A stretch of 64,000 nucleotides of DNA from an uncultured Bacteroidales bacterium. Lineage in GTDB: Bacteria; Bacteroidota; Bacteroidia; Bacteroidales; Paludibacteraceae. Where the stretch lies: assembly GCA_903911085.1 (NCBI GenBank), contig CAIWCC010000117.1:1-64000 (forward strand), in the 5' to 3' direction. Position 1 is the first letter of the stretch; each line of letters opens with the position of its first letter. The notes beneath the pieces were generated by a model. That model had not been told where the DNA came from. It was given only the letters and a program-made list of their open reading frames with translations, and made no database searches. Positions 1 through 9,682 of this stretch are shown in pieces. The translations under genes were made by a program, and so were the position numbers.

Positions 1-31
1 CACTAAGTTTAATTTTAAATCAAATATAGAC

Positions 32-108
32 CACTAAGTATAAAACATAAATGTTTTATAGAGAAACAATTGCAATATAAACAAAAACATTTATGTTTTT
101 CCTTAGTG
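32..108. repeat. Inverted repeat built on CACTAAG/CTTAGTG
   Basis: The arm at 32-57 (starts CACTAAG, ends ATAAATGTTTT) is the near-exact reverse complement of 84-108 (starts AAAACATTTATG, ends CTTAGTG), with about 26 nt of loop. More CTTAGTG-type words follow at about 120-165. The same words recur at 9711-9740 and 47481-47560, so this is an interspersed intergenic repeat and not a gene-specific terminator. No coding potential is seen in bases 1-271. Confidence 0.7.
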
Positions 109-200
109 TTCTTTGTTCAGCTAATATTCTTAGTGTAACTCAGTGCACTTAGTATCTTAGTGGTGAATCTTAATTCTTTGTTTTTGAGTACAATAATCAT

Positions 201-222
201 TTAATCAATATAAACTCTATAA
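201..222 (+). repeat. Recurring leader motif TTAATCAATATAAACTCTA
   Basis: The motif TTAATCAATATAAACTCTA lies 50 nt upstream of the first gene. Close copies occur on the same strand at 1881-1903 (just before the sulfatase), 9760-9780 and 47578-47600, in three of four cases next to the CTTAGTG repeat. Its function is unknown; it may be part of the repeat or a shared 5' leader. Confidence 0.5.
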
Positions 223-271
223 ATAAAAACATTGCTTAAAATTAATACGAACAATTAAAAATCAATTTAAA

Positions 272-1798
272 ATGAAAAAAATGAAAACTATTACAAAATT
301 ATGTGCTTTGATGTTATTCATGGCAAGTTTTAATGGGCTTAAAGCTCAAACATGGGATTTCACTTCAGGAGTGGAAAACTGGAATTGGGGTGTAGTAAAA
401 TGTACCGCTACTCAATCGAATGGCAATCTTGTTGTTAATTCTGCTGGAACAGGAAATGCAGAATTTGGAATTACAGGTGCTGATTTTATGGCAACCAATT
501 TAAATTACTTGGTTGTAAACGTAAAAAACCAAACGGCTGCACCCTATATTGCTATAAATCTTTGGGTTTCTATTCCAGATGGAAATGGCGGATATTTGGC
601 TGAAACAATAAAAGGTTTTCAATTGGCGGTTGCAGCTAATACTTCAACCTATCAACGTCGTATAGCTAATTTAGCATCTATGATATCTGGTTATTCTCAG
701 ACTTGGCGAATTAATAGAATTAGATTTACTGCTGTTTCACAATCGGTTGCAGGTGTTATCTCGATTGATTACGTTCGTTTTGTTAGCGATGCTCACGTTG
801 AGTGGAATTTCGACAGTGAAATAGAAGGCTGGGGTGGTTTTAATAATTTGCAATGTGCAACTTCTCAGGCTGATGGAAATCTCGTGGTTGCCCAAACTGC
901 TTTTGCATCAGCAAATTTAAATTTAGGAGTTGGTAATATTAACTTTATAGCTACGAATGATAATTATTTAGTTCTAAAACTGAAAAACCAATCGCCAGCT
1001 ACCTCTCTAAGTGTGATACTATGGGCACAAGCTCTTACTGGAAGTACTTATGGCTCTGCATTTACGCGTACGGTTATTCTTCCGATTACAGCCAATAGCT
1101 CGGAATTTAAAGAGTACAGAATAAATTTAACCTCTTATACTGGTTTTGCTAATACATGGCAAATATCCAATTTAAGAATAGATGCAGGTTTAGTAAATAC
1201 CGATAACAGAATGTATTTCGATTTTATAGGTTTTAAAAAATTCATAACTCCTGACGCTCCTACAAGTGTAGCGGCTACTGCTGGTGATAATCAAGCTTTG
1301 GTTTCATTCACTGCACCTACAAATGTTGGCGGTTCACCTATTTTAAACTATACAGTTACTTCAAATCCCGGTGGATTTACAACAACTGGTGCAACAAGTC
1401 CATTAACAGTTACGGGATTAACTAACCTAACAGCTTATACATTTACTGTAACTGCAAATAATGCCGAAGGTACAGGTGTTGTAAGTGCTGCCTCCGCTTC
1501 AGTTACACCAAGTACCACCACAGGTATTTCTCCAGCGTTAGAATCATCAGAAAATGCTTTCCAACTTTATCCTACACTTGTAAATAAGGGCAATGCGTTG
1601 TCATTAAATATGACCGATTTAAGCTCTAAAGTGCTCGAAGTTTCTGTGATTAACTTACAGGGTCGTATGTTACAAAAAGTGGATATGTTGGGGCAAAGAA
1701 ATATCCAAATTCCTACATCAAATTTGAATTCAGGCACTTACTTTATTAGCATCAAAACAGAAGGAAATCAGATATTCAAAAAGTTTATTGTTAAATAA
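272..1798 (+). CDS. T9SS-secreted protein: two carbohydrate-binding-like domains, Fn3, sorting domain
   Basis: 508 aa. A signal peptide ends at about residue 26 (LKAQ); a second in-frame Met at residue 4 is an alternative start. Two related beta-sandwich modules begin at about residues 28 (WDFTSGVENW) and 178 (WNFDSEIEGW), each with a conserved NYLV-(V/L)-(N/K)-(V/L)-KNQ core. They are followed by one Fn3 domain (about 328-415) and a T9SS type A sorting domain (about 430-508: LYPTLVNKG, VINLQGRMLQK, GTYFISIKTEG). No catalytic domain is visible, so it is probably an exported, surface-attached or released glycan-binding protein. Its second module, Fn3 and sorting domain closely match the C-terminal third of the GH115 protein at 6323-9682, which implies module duplication. 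Module family names are inferred from pattern, not from a search. Confidence 0.8.
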   Translation: MKKMKTITKLCALMLFMASFNGLKAQTWDFTSGVENWNWGVVKCTATQSNGNLVVNSAGTGNAEFGITGADFMATNLNYLVVNVKNQTAAPYIAINLWVSIPDGNGGYLAETIKGFQLAVAANTSTYQRRIANLASMISGYSQTWRINRIRFTAVSQSVAGVISIDYVRFVSDAHVEWNFDSEIEGWGGFNNLQCATSQADGNLVVAQTAFASANLNLGVGNINFIATNDNYLVLKLKNQSPATSLSVILWAQALTGSTYGSAFTRTVILPITANSSEFKEYRINLTSYTGFANTWQISNLRIDAGLVNTDNRMYFDFIGFKKFITPDAPTSVAATAGDNQALVSFTAPTNVGGSPILNYTVTSNPGGFTTTGATSPLTVTGLTNLTAYTFTVTANNAEGTGVVSAASASVTPSTTTGISPALESSENAFQLYPTLVNKGNALSLNMTDLSSKVLEVSVINLQGRMLQKVDMLGQRNIQIPTSNLNSGTYFISIKTEGNQIFKKFIVK

Positions 1799-1829
1799 TA
1801 CAATATTCATATAAGCAATGGATTGTGAA

Positions 1830-1863
1830 ATAGAGAGTTGCTATATTAATAGTAACTCTCTAT
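1830..1863 (+). terminator. Hairpin terminator after the first gene
   Basis: A 15-bp stem (ATAGAGAGTTGCTAT with ATAGTAACTCTCTAT, one G-T wobble) with a 4-nt loop begins 31 nt after the stop codon. There is no strong T tract, so it could also act as a processing or stability hairpin. Confidence 0.6.
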
Positions 1864-1933
1864 ATGTTAAGCATATTCGCTAATCAATATAAGCTCTAAT
1901 AAATAATCGTAGAAATACTTTAAGATATTTCAA

Positions 1934-3328
1934 ATGACAAAATGTTCAATATTAATATCCTTGTTTGCTTGCTCAAGTTTAATTCAGGCAAAGCAAAAAC
2001 CAAATGTGATTGTAATTTTGACCGACGACCAGGGTTATCAGGATTTGGGATGCTATGGCTCACCATTAATAAAAACACCTTGTATTGATAAAATGGCTTT
2101 GGAAGGATTAAAGTTGACCGATTTTTATCAGTCATCGTCCATTTCGAGTCCTTCGCGTGCTGGACTGCTGACAGGTAAGCTCAATTCGAACAACGGTGTG
2201 AAGGTAGTTTATTTTCCGGAAGAAAAAGGCTTGCCAAAAACTGAAATCACATTGGCAGAAGCATTAAAAACGCAAGGTTACAAAACAGCATGCTTCGGCA
2301 AATGGCACTTGGGCGACTTGAAAGGTTATTTACCAACTGACCATGGATTTGATGAATACTTCGGTATTCCTTATAGCAACGATATGTATATTGCACCTTC
2401 GCAACAGTTTGCCTCGAACGTAAATCTTAGAGAAACCTACAACTTGGAACAGGCAAAAGCCGATCAAGAATTTGTACGTACAACCAAAAATAAAGAAGCA
2501 ATCATAGTAAAACTCGGTGGTAAGTGTCCGTTGATGCAAAACGATGAAATAGTGGAATATCCCTGCGATTTGGCTACTACCACACAGCGCTATTTCGAAC
2601 ATGCCATTCAGTTTGTTGAAAAAAACAAAAAACAACCATTTTTTATGTACATCACTCCTGCTATGCCACACGTTCCACTTTTTGCTTCCGAAAAATTTAG
2701 AGGTAAAAGTAAACGTGGCTTGTATGGCGATGTAGTGGAAGAGTTGGATTGGAACGTTGGACAATTGCTCGCAGCATTGGACAAAAATAAATTATCCGAA
2801 AATACGATTGTAATTTTCACGTCGGATAATGGACCTTGGCTAACAAAAAAACAGGATGGCGGTAGCGCCGACCCGCTTCGTGATGGTAAATTTTCGATCT
2901 ACGAAGGTGGTGTTCGTGTACCTTGCCTTATCCGCTGGAAAGGCACCATTCCGAAAGGAGTTATAAGCAACGAAATTGTTTCTGGAATCGATGTTTTTCC
3001 AACCATTATGCACTTAGCGGGTGTAGAAAAACTATCGCACAAGGTTGATGGAACTGATATTTCGAAGTTTTTAAAGAAACCATCCATTAAAATGAATAAC
3101 GAATATGTGTATGTAAAATACGGTAAAGTTTCGGGCGTTCGTAAAGGAGAATGGGTGTATTTAGACGATACTGGAAAAAAACAATCGGTTAATGGCGATG
3201 CTCCCGAGTTATTCAATTTAAAGCAAGATATCAGTCAGCAGAAAAACGTGTTTAACGACAATATGACACGCGTTTCCGACATGAAAAAAATACTCGAAAA
3301 ATACATCAATACAAAAGTTGCAAATTAA
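1934..3328 (+). CDS. Sulfatase (S1 family, Ser-type formylglycine motif)
   Basis: 464 aa, normal for a small exported arylsulfatase-fold enzyme that removes sulfate esters from sugars. The metal-binding start of the fold is at residues 24-34 (NVIVILTDDQG, Asp31/Asp32). The signature S-S-P-S-R-A-G-L-L-T-G is at 71-81, with Ser71 as the residue expected to be converted to formylglycine. KWHLGD and FTSDNGPW are further family motifs. The Ser-type motif needs an anaerobic radical-SAM maturase (anSME); none is encoded here. The N-terminus gives a signal peptide ending near Ala19; Cys13 in LFAC is a weak lipobox alternative. There is no T9SS domain, so periplasmic location is likely. It is followed closely by the esterase gene at 3359 (30-nt gap), a probable operon. 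Substrate specificity cannot be read. Confidence 0.93.
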   Translation: MTKCSILISLFACSSLIQAKQKPNVIVILTDDQGYQDLGCYGSPLIKTPCIDKMALEGLKLTDFYQSSSISSPSRAGLLTGKLNSNNGVKVVYFPEEKGLPKTEITLAEALKTQGYKTACFGKWHLGDLKGYLPTDHGFDEYFGIPYSNDMYIAPSQQFASNVNLRETYNLEQAKADQEFVRTTKNKEAIIVKLGGKCPLMQNDEIVEYPCDLATTTQRYFEHAIQFVEKNKKQPFFMYITPAMPHVPLFASEKFRGKSKRGLYGDVVEELDWNVGQLLAALDKNKLSENTIVIFTSDNGPWLTKKQDGGSADPLRDGKFSIYEGGVRVPCLIRWKGTIPKGVISNEIVSGIDVFPTIMHLAGVEKLSHKVDGTDISKFLKKPSIKMNNEYVYVKYGKVSGVRKGEWVYLDDTGKKQSVNGDAPELFNLKQDISQQKNVFNDNMTRVSDMKKILEKYINTKVAN

Positions 3329-3358
3329 TATATAATCAGATATAAACCCAATTTACCA

Positions 3359-6121
3359 ATGAAGAAAACAATTTTAACATTGTTCTTGTGCAGTATAGCT
3401 TTCTTTTCTGCAAACTCACAAACATCAATTTTGTATGATTTTGCCAGCGATGCTGTAGGCAGTGCCCCAGCAGGCATTTATCCTGAATTGTCACCTAAAC
3501 TTACCACACCAACCACTGTGATAGTCACTGCTATGTCACCAATAACAAAGGGTATTAAGTTTAGCGCTGGAACACTAGCTGCAAGTCCAAGTGCATTTCT
3601 TTTTGGCAACTTTCCCGCAGCAGATAATGATTCTGTAATTTGGGGTGAAGTGATATCCAACGCGGCTGTAAGATGCGCTATGATTTTACGTGCTCAACCA
3701 CAACCATTACTCTATCCTTCAGCCACATATCCGGTCTGCCGAAGTGGCTATGCATTTCAAGTGAATGGCTCTGGATCAACAGTCGGAGGAGTTGTCAGGA
3801 TTTATAAATTCAGTGGAGCCACTGCTACAAATTTAAACGCAAGTGCAAATTTAGGTTTTGTAGCTAATGTAAAATATTGGTTTAAAGCAGAGGCAAATGG
3901 CAGTGCATTAAAAATGTATTATTCAACAGTTTCAAGAAAAGGTCCATGGATACTTGCTGCAAGTGCCACCGATGCCACTTTTACTGCCGGATATACTGCA
4001 TGGACAGAAAATTATGGAACTAATGCATTGGGCTACGCAACAATTGATAGTGTAGAAATGAAATATAGTGGCTCACCGGTTGCCATGAAACTGGATGCTC
4101 CCTATAGCCTTTCATCAACCGGCAAAACAACCACATCAGCCACCATTGCATGGACTGCCCCTGCAACAAAATCGTCACTACCAGTATTAAAATATAAAAT
4201 CTACCGAAACGGAACTTATGTAGGTTCAAGCAACACAACTTCATATACCGACAATGGATTATTGCCATCAACAACTTACACTTATGCTGTCAGTGACTCT
4301 GTGGCTATGGTGTCGGGAGAGTCAGAAAAAACTACTGCCTCATTAGGCGATTTAAGTGTTACTACTTCGGCTTCGGCAACTGGATCAATTACAATAAGTA
4401 ATCCGGTAACCTGCCAAATTATTCAACGGGACACAATCACCAATTTAGCAGATATTAAAATACAAGGTACTTATACTGGTACACCAGCTTCAATTGAGGC
4501 AAGCTGGAATGGTGGTGCATATCAAACTATTGTAGCCTCACCTTCAGGAGGAACTTTCACCGCTACTCTTACCAATCAAACAACAGGGCAAGGCACATTG
4601 ACAGTACGCTTTACTGACGCTCCAACAATAACTACAACAGTGGCTACTGTTGGAATTGGTGATGTATTTATATTATACGGACAAAGTAATACGGATGGAC
4701 GAGGAGCGGTTCATACCTACACTTCTCCGGCTACCGGAATAAAAGCAAGTTTATTTACTGCCGGTATAAATGGAGGATCAGGCGGGAGCGGAATTACCCT
4801 AAACAAATGGGTAAACCTGCAAGACAACAACTACTGCCCCGACCTTGCAACTTACCTGATGGCAAAACGACCAAACATCCCGGTTGGATTTGTAAAAAGA
4901 GCACATGGAGGCACTGCCATAGCTAATTTCTTACCCGGAACTGCTGATTATACAGCATTAAGCACTGCAATTACAAATGCTATTGGCACACAAAACGGAA
5001 AAGCGCTTGCCATGCTTTGGTACCAGGGTGAATCGGACACGAATATATCAACAACTGCAAGTTCATATATCAGCAACTGGACAACCATTGTGAATGGAGT
5101 ACGCTCATTGACTAATAATTCGATAGTTGGCATGGCTGGTATAATGGGAACAGACCAATACAATGCTACCACCACACCAAGTCAATCGGATACCATCAGA
5201 AATGCTCAGGTAAAAATAGCCTCTCTAAGCAACAACCTTCCGGGTGCATCAATGATTGACAACTGCGGTAACGGCTTGCATTATGACAACCAGACATCAT
5301 TGGATTTTATGGGATACAGATGGTTTCAAACAATCAACAAATATTTATATAATAGTTTAGACTATGATGCTTATCCTAAATTAGTTCCATCTTCTGTTTT
5401 ATATTATTCTGCAACAAACACCATCGAATTAAAATTCGACAGTGAGTTAGCACGTAGCGGAATTTTATTAAAAGACAATAATGATAATGGACCTGTAACA
5501 ATCAATTCATTGCCAAATGGTGCAGCATTCAATATCATCAATAACGGTAGTACAACAAGTACTTATGCAACAGGGCGTGCTGCTATTACTAATGTTTCAT
5601 TGGCATCGGACAATAGAACTGTTACACTTACTTTAGCTGCTGGAACAACCATTAATCAAAACACAAAGTTAAGCTATGCTTCCGACTGGAACGGGCAAAG
5701 AATAGCCGGAACGATGAACAATGGTGCTGGTACTGGTACCTGTTACCCTTCAACAAATGGCGGAAACTGTTTTTACAGCAAAAAAGACTTTATGCCGGCT
5801 TATCCATTCTACAATCAGCCAATTAAAGCTTCGATAACAAGCATCAATAACACTCAAAAGGAGAAATCATCATTAACTGTATATCCTAACCCTGTATGTA
5901 AAAATATGACGGTTAAACTTAATTCAACCTATATAGGAAAGGTATCGATTAATATTCTTGATCTACAAGGTAGAACAATAAAGAAAATAGATGAGCTGAA
6001 GTCAGACCTGATTTTGAGCAAAAATATTGATGTTGCAAATTTGAAAATGGGTGAATACATTGTATGTATACAGTCTACCAACAAAATATCATCGGAAACA
6101 AAATTTATAATATCAAGATAA
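3359..6121 (+). CDS. T9SS-secreted SGNH carbohydrate esterase (SASA/sialate O-acetylesterase-like)
   Basis: 920 aa with a signal peptide (…SANSQ, residue 21). Order: a LamG/concanavalin-like region (about 23-240), Fn3 (about 245-325), a beta-sandwich linker domain (about 340-432), an SGNH esterase domain (about 435-670), a beta-rich region (about 680-810) and a T9SS sorting domain (about 840-920). Catalytic signs are the nucleophile block ILYGQSNTDGRG (Ser443), WYQGESD (554-560) and NGLHYD, whose His641 fits the catalytic His. The family (PF03629, including CE6-type xylan acetylesterases and sialate esterases) removes O-acetyl groups from glycans. Its place between a sulfatase and GH115 enzymes suggests removal of acetyl decorations before glycosidase action. 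The exact ester is unknown. Confidence 0.85.
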   Translation: MKKTILTLFLCSIAFFSANSQTSILYDFASDAVGSAPAGIYPELSPKLTTPTTVIVTAMSPITKGIKFSAGTLAASPSAFLFGNFPAADNDSVIWGEVISNAAVRCAMILRAQPQPLLYPSATYPVCRSGYAFQVNGSGSTVGGVVRIYKFSGATATNLNASANLGFVANVKYWFKAEANGSALKMYYSTVSRKGPWILAASATDATFTAGYTAWTENYGTNALGYATIDSVEMKYSGSPVAMKLDAPYSLSSTGKTTTSATIAWTAPATKSSLPVLKYKIYRNGTYVGSSNTTSYTDNGLLPSTTYTYAVSDSVAMVSGESEKTTASLGDLSVTTSASATGSITISNPVTCQIIQRDTITNLADIKIQGTYTGTPASIEASWNGGAYQTIVASPSGGTFTATLTNQTTGQGTLTVRFTDAPTITTTVATVGIGDVFILYGQSNTDGRGAVHTYTSPATGIKASLFTAGINGGSGGSGITLNKWVNLQDNNYCPDLATYLMAKRPNIPVGFVKRAHGGTAIANFLPGTADYTALSTAITNAIGTQNGKALAMLWYQGESDTNISTTASSYISNWTTIVNGVRSLTNNSIVGMAGIMGTDQYNATTTPSQSDTIRNAQVKIASLSNNLPGASMIDNCGNGLHYDNQTSLDFMGYRWFQTINKYLYNSLDYDAYPKLVPSSVLYYSATNTIELKFDSELARSGILLKDNNDNGPVTINSLPNGAAFNIINNGSTTSTYATGRAAITNVSLASDNRTVTLTLAAGTTINQNTKLSYASDWNGQRIAGTMNNGAGTGTCYPSTNGGNCFYSKKDFMPAYPFYNQPIKASITSINNTQKEKSSLTVYPNPVCKNMTVKLNSTYIGKVSINILDLQGRTIKKIDELKSDLILSKNIDVANLKMGEYIVCIQSTNKISSETKFIISR

Positions 6122-6237
6122 TCATTGACGTTTATTTTTGAGGTTTAAGTGCCTGCTTCGTTGATGAATAAGGAGTATAGTATTATAGAGAATAGAAATT
6201 CACACACAAAGTGATTATTTGACAAAATAACACGAAA

Positions 6238-6256
6238 CGATTCAATCAATGAATCG
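6238..6256. promoter_or_regulatory. Palindrome upstream of the first GH115 gene
   Basis: CGATTCA-atcaa-TGAATCG is a perfect 7-bp inverted repeat 66 nt before the start codon at 6323. It could be an operator or a small hairpin. Nothing in the window binds it demonstrably. Confidence 0.35.
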
Positions 6257-6322
6257 ACGTTTTATCTTTAACGTTTTTTTTTCGATGTTGAACAACGATA
6301 ATCAAAAATACCATTTTAAAAT

Positions 6323-9300
6323 ATGAATCATTCACATTCTCTCAAAAATATATTCCTTATTATTCCTTTCTTGCTAGCTGGAATTTCTTTTAGTTACGGT
6401 CAAAATGTAAGTATATTAGCACCAGGAAGCGAAAACGCAGTAATTTATCTTCCCGAAACTGCTCCAAGCGGTGTAAAATATGGATGTAATGACTTTATTA
6501 CTGATGCAAAAGAAGCTACAGGTCAACAACTAAACATAGTTAGCAAATTAATAGGTAGCCATCGATTAATAATTTTGCCGGTAGTGGTTGATAACGATTC
6601 GATATTAAATAAATTAGAGTTAGAAGGCAAAATCGACTTATCTGGAGTTAGAGGTAAATGGGAATCTTATTTAATTCAACAAGTTTCAAATTATCTCGTC
6701 ATTGCGGGAAGTTGCCCAAGAGCAGTAGCTTATGGGCTCTACGAAATTAGCGAAAAATCGTTTGGAACCGATCCGCTAAAATTATGGACCGATTTTATTC
6801 CGAATCATATTGAAACAGCTACTTGGACTGGAAGTTCTTATTTTAAAGGTCCGACAGTAAAATACCGTGGATGTTTTGTGAATGACGAAAACTATTTGAT
6901 TAACTGGAAAATAGCAAACGACAAAGTTGTAGAGCCAGAAGTTTGGGCTAAAATTATTGAAACAGTAGCCCGAACTAGAGGCAACTTCATTACATTACCC
7001 GACGAATACAATAAAGGCTATTTTGAACATGAAACACGCTTGTTAATTGAAGGTCGGGATATGTTTTTATCAGGAAATCATTTACAAGCCATGTTAGTTC
7101 AAACTATGAATTTTACAGAGTTTTGTCAAGCGAAGGGTTTTTCCACAAACTGGTCGTGGATTACGAACAAACAAGCCTTATTGGCATTTTGGGAAGACAA
7201 AGTGAAATACAATGCGCAATTTAAGAATAATATTTGGCCCATTGGTTTGAGGGGAATGAATGACAGAAATTACTCTGAAGTAGATGCTGCAGCTCCAAAA
7301 GACCCAATCGAACTTACTAAATTAATGAATGAAATTATTAAAGCTCAATACGATTTACTTAAAAAATACATTCCTGAAAACCAAATTGTTACGACATTTA
7401 CAATGCGCGGCGAACCGTACCAATTGTATCAAACCGGACTTCTTGAACTTCCCAAAAGTTGTATCCTGGTGTGGTGCGATTCAGGAAGTTGGGCAGAAAT
7501 AAGCGATTTACCAAATACCACCGAGCAAGATAGAGTAGGAGGCAATGGAATATATTATCATCTAACCTACTGCGACAATCAACCTGTTCAATGGGTTTCG
7601 CCTAAAAAAATTCGCGAACAATTTACAAATGCAATTATTACTAATAAAGTTACTGAATATGTAATACATAATGTAGGTGATATTCGAGAACTTCCTCTTT
7701 CATTATCAGCAGGGTTCGATATACTATGGAATATTGACCCTTGGAATAATGATAATTACGATCAAACCTACACCGCCAATTGGATTAAAAAACGGTTCGA
7801 AGTAAATGAGGTTGGTGGTGAGGTTTTATTAGACATTCAAAACCGTTATTTTGACCTTGAACAAGATATGCGTTCGACAAGTATTGTTGAAATTGTTCGT
7901 CCTGAGGTTCTGAAAATCAACAATGAACCTTCGATAAAGGCAATTAGAACACTCCTGCGTGATACAAAATTTGAAGCCACAAGTAGATATAGAGTGAGCG
8001 AATCACAGCTTAAACTGAATGAACCCAAATGGGCACAACTTAAACTTGAAACTTATAATGCAATTGGTTCAATACCTGAAATTCGCAAACCGTTTTATAA
8101 CGATTATTCGCTTTTGCATCTTGAAACTTCCGTGGCTGTAAATCGATATGCAATGGGGATTCGACGCGCCATTGATGCAGCTCAGGTTGGCGATAAAAGC
8201 AAGATTGTTTTGGAATGCGATTATGCAAAAAATGCCATGATGTTAGTTTACCAAAAAAGAAACGAAGCCATGCATGGTCAATGGGAAAATTGGTTTAGAG
8301 GTGATTATTTATGGGGTGATAATAATTGGTTTTTGCGCCCTGATGTATTTGCAACCGAAATTGAAACCCTGAAAAACAGACTTTTAACTTATGTGGAGGA
8401 AGAGTTATTTTTGGTAGGAGATGTACTTGTAAGTAGTCAGAATGACGAAAAAACAATCAGAGGAATAGGTCAAACAATTCAATTGTATGCGAAATGGAAA
8501 AGCACTGGCTTAGCTGTAGATGCCAATTGGACAGTTGACAGAACCGACCTTGCTTCAATTAATAGTAACGGGGTAATTACTTCAAGTAAGTTCGGTAGTA
8601 TTATTGCGACAGCTACTGCAAAAGATGGTTCAAAGAGGTATGGTTCTTACCAAATAAACATCATTGATCCGAGCGCAATGAAAGCTTGGGAATTTACATC
8701 AAGTACCGAAAATTGGGGCCTTTGGGGTACTGCGAGATGTGCAGTTTCTCAGTTGAATGGCAGTCTTGTTATAGCCCAAACTGATTTTTCATCAGCAAAT
8801 ACAAACTTTGGCGTTTCCAGTTTTAGCTTCGTTTCTACAACTTATAACTATTTAGTTCTAAGGATTAAAAATCAATCGCCAGCAAGTTCTATTAGTGTGA
8901 TACTGTGGGCTCAAGCCCTAAGTGGTAGCACTTACGGCGCTGCATTTACCCGTTCAGTAGTTCTTCCTGTTACACCTAATAGTTCGGAATTTAAAGAATA
9001 CAGAATTAATTTAAAGTCTTATGCTGGTTTCGTAAATACATGGAAAATCTACAGTATGAGAATAGATGCCGGATTAGTAAATGCTGTAAGCAGACTCTCT
9101 TTCGATTATATTAGGTTTGTAAATTTTACAACTCCTAATGCACCCACAAGCGTAGTTGCTACTGCTGGTAATGCACAGGCTTCAATTACTTTAACAGCTC
9201 CGATTGACAATGGTGGTTCTTCAATTTTAGACTACACGGTTACTTCTAACCCGGGTGGAATCACTAAAACCGGAACTACAAGTCCAATAATTGTAACAGG

Positions 9301-9682
9301 ATTAACCAACGGAACGGCATATACGTTTACCGTAACTGCCAGAAATGCAGCAGGTGAAAGTGTTGCTAGTGCTGCTTCGGTTTCAGTTAAACCCATCAAT
9401 ACTACAGACATCTCACCTGTATTAGAATCATCCGAAAATTATTTACATCTATATCCTGTTCCCGTAAGTAAGGGCTCTGTATTGTCTTTAATGCTCAATG
9501 ACTTGAATTCCAAAGTGCTCGAAGTTTCGGTAGTTGATTTACAAGGTAGATTGTTACAAAAAATTGATATTCAAGGACAAGAAATCATCAAAATTTCGAC
9601 TTCAAATTTTAATTCGGGATCTTACTTTATTAGCATAAAAACAGAAAGAAATAAAATTTTCAAAAAGTTTATTGTATTGTAA
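6323..9682 (+). CDS. T9SS-secreted GH115 alpha-glucuronidase with Ig, CBM-like, Fn3 and sorting domains
   Basis: 1119 aa. Residues about 27-700 form a GH115-type catalytic region: an N-terminal domain ending in the AVAYGLYEISEKSFG block, then a TIM-barrel with KYRGCFVNDE, NNIWPIGLRGMNDR and VIHNVGDIRELPLS. GH115 enzymes remove (4-O-methyl-)glucuronic acid from glucuronoxylan or arabinogalactan side chains. Then come a Big_2-like Ig domain (about 700-783), a carbohydrate-binding-like module (about 786-930), Fn3 (about 937-1030) and a T9SS sorting domain (about 1042-1119). The signal peptide ends SYGQ. The tail after residue 786 is homologous to the protein at 272-1798, and the catalytic part to the protein at 11880-13970. 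Export to the cell surface is expected. I am confident of the family but not of the substrate. Confidence 0.85.
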   Translation: MNHSHSLKNIFLIIPFLLAGISFSYGQNVSILAPGSENAVIYLPETAPSGVKYGCNDFITDAKEATGQQLNIVSKLIGSHRLIILPVVVDNDSILNKLELEGKIDLSGVRGKWESYLIQQVSNYLVIAGSCPRAVAYGLYEISEKSFGTDPLKLWTDFIPNHIETATWTGSSYFKGPTVKYRGCFVNDENYLINWKIANDKVVEPEVWAKIIETVARTRGNFITLPDEYNKGYFEHETRLLIEGRDMFLSGNHLQAMLVQTMNFTEFCQAKGFSTNWSWITNKQALLAFWEDKVKYNAQFKNNIWPIGLRGMNDRNYSEVDAAAPKDPIELTKLMNEIIKAQYDLLKKYIPENQIVTTFTMRGEPYQLYQTGLLELPKSCILVWCDSGSWAEISDLPNTTEQDRVGGNGIYYHLTYCDNQPVQWVSPKKIREQFTNAIITNKVTEYVIHNVGDIRELPLSLSAGFDILWNIDPWNNDNYDQTYTANWIKKRFEVNEVGGEVLLDIQNRYFDLEQDMRSTSIVEIVRPEVLKINNEPSIKAIRTLLRDTKFEATSRYRVSESQLKLNEPKWAQLKLETYNAIGSIPEIRKPFYNDYSLLHLETSVAVNRYAMGIRRAIDAAQVGDKSKIVLECDYAKNAMMLVYQKRNEAMHGQWENWFRGDYLWGDNNWFLRPDVFATEIETLKNRLLTYVEEELFLVGDVLVSSQNDEKTIRGIGQTIQLYAKWKSTGLAVDANWTVDRTDLASINSNGVITSSKFGSIIATATAKDGSKRYGSYQINIIDPSAMKAWEFTSSTENWGLWGTARCAVSQLNGSLVIAQTDFSSANTNFGVSSFSFVSTTYNYLVLRIKNQSPASSISVILWAQALSGSTYGAAFTRSVVLPVTPNSSEFKEYRINLKSYAGFVNTWKIYSMRIDAGLVNAVSRLSFDYIRFVNFTTPNAPTSVVATAGNAQASITLTAPIDNGGSSILDYTVTSNPGGITKTGTTSPIIVTGLTNGTAYTFTVTARNAAGESVASAASVSVKPINTTDISPVLESSENYLHLYPVPVSKGSVLSLMLNDLNSKVLEVSVVDLQGRLLQKIDIQGQEIIKISTSNFNSGSYFISIKTERNKIFKKFIVL

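Noticed and set aside
1882-1917. AATCA/AATCG words before the sulfatase gene that resemble the shared regulator half-sites
   Set aside because: Spacing is 23 bp, not 21, and there is no room for the -7 box at the fixed distance before the ATG at 1934.
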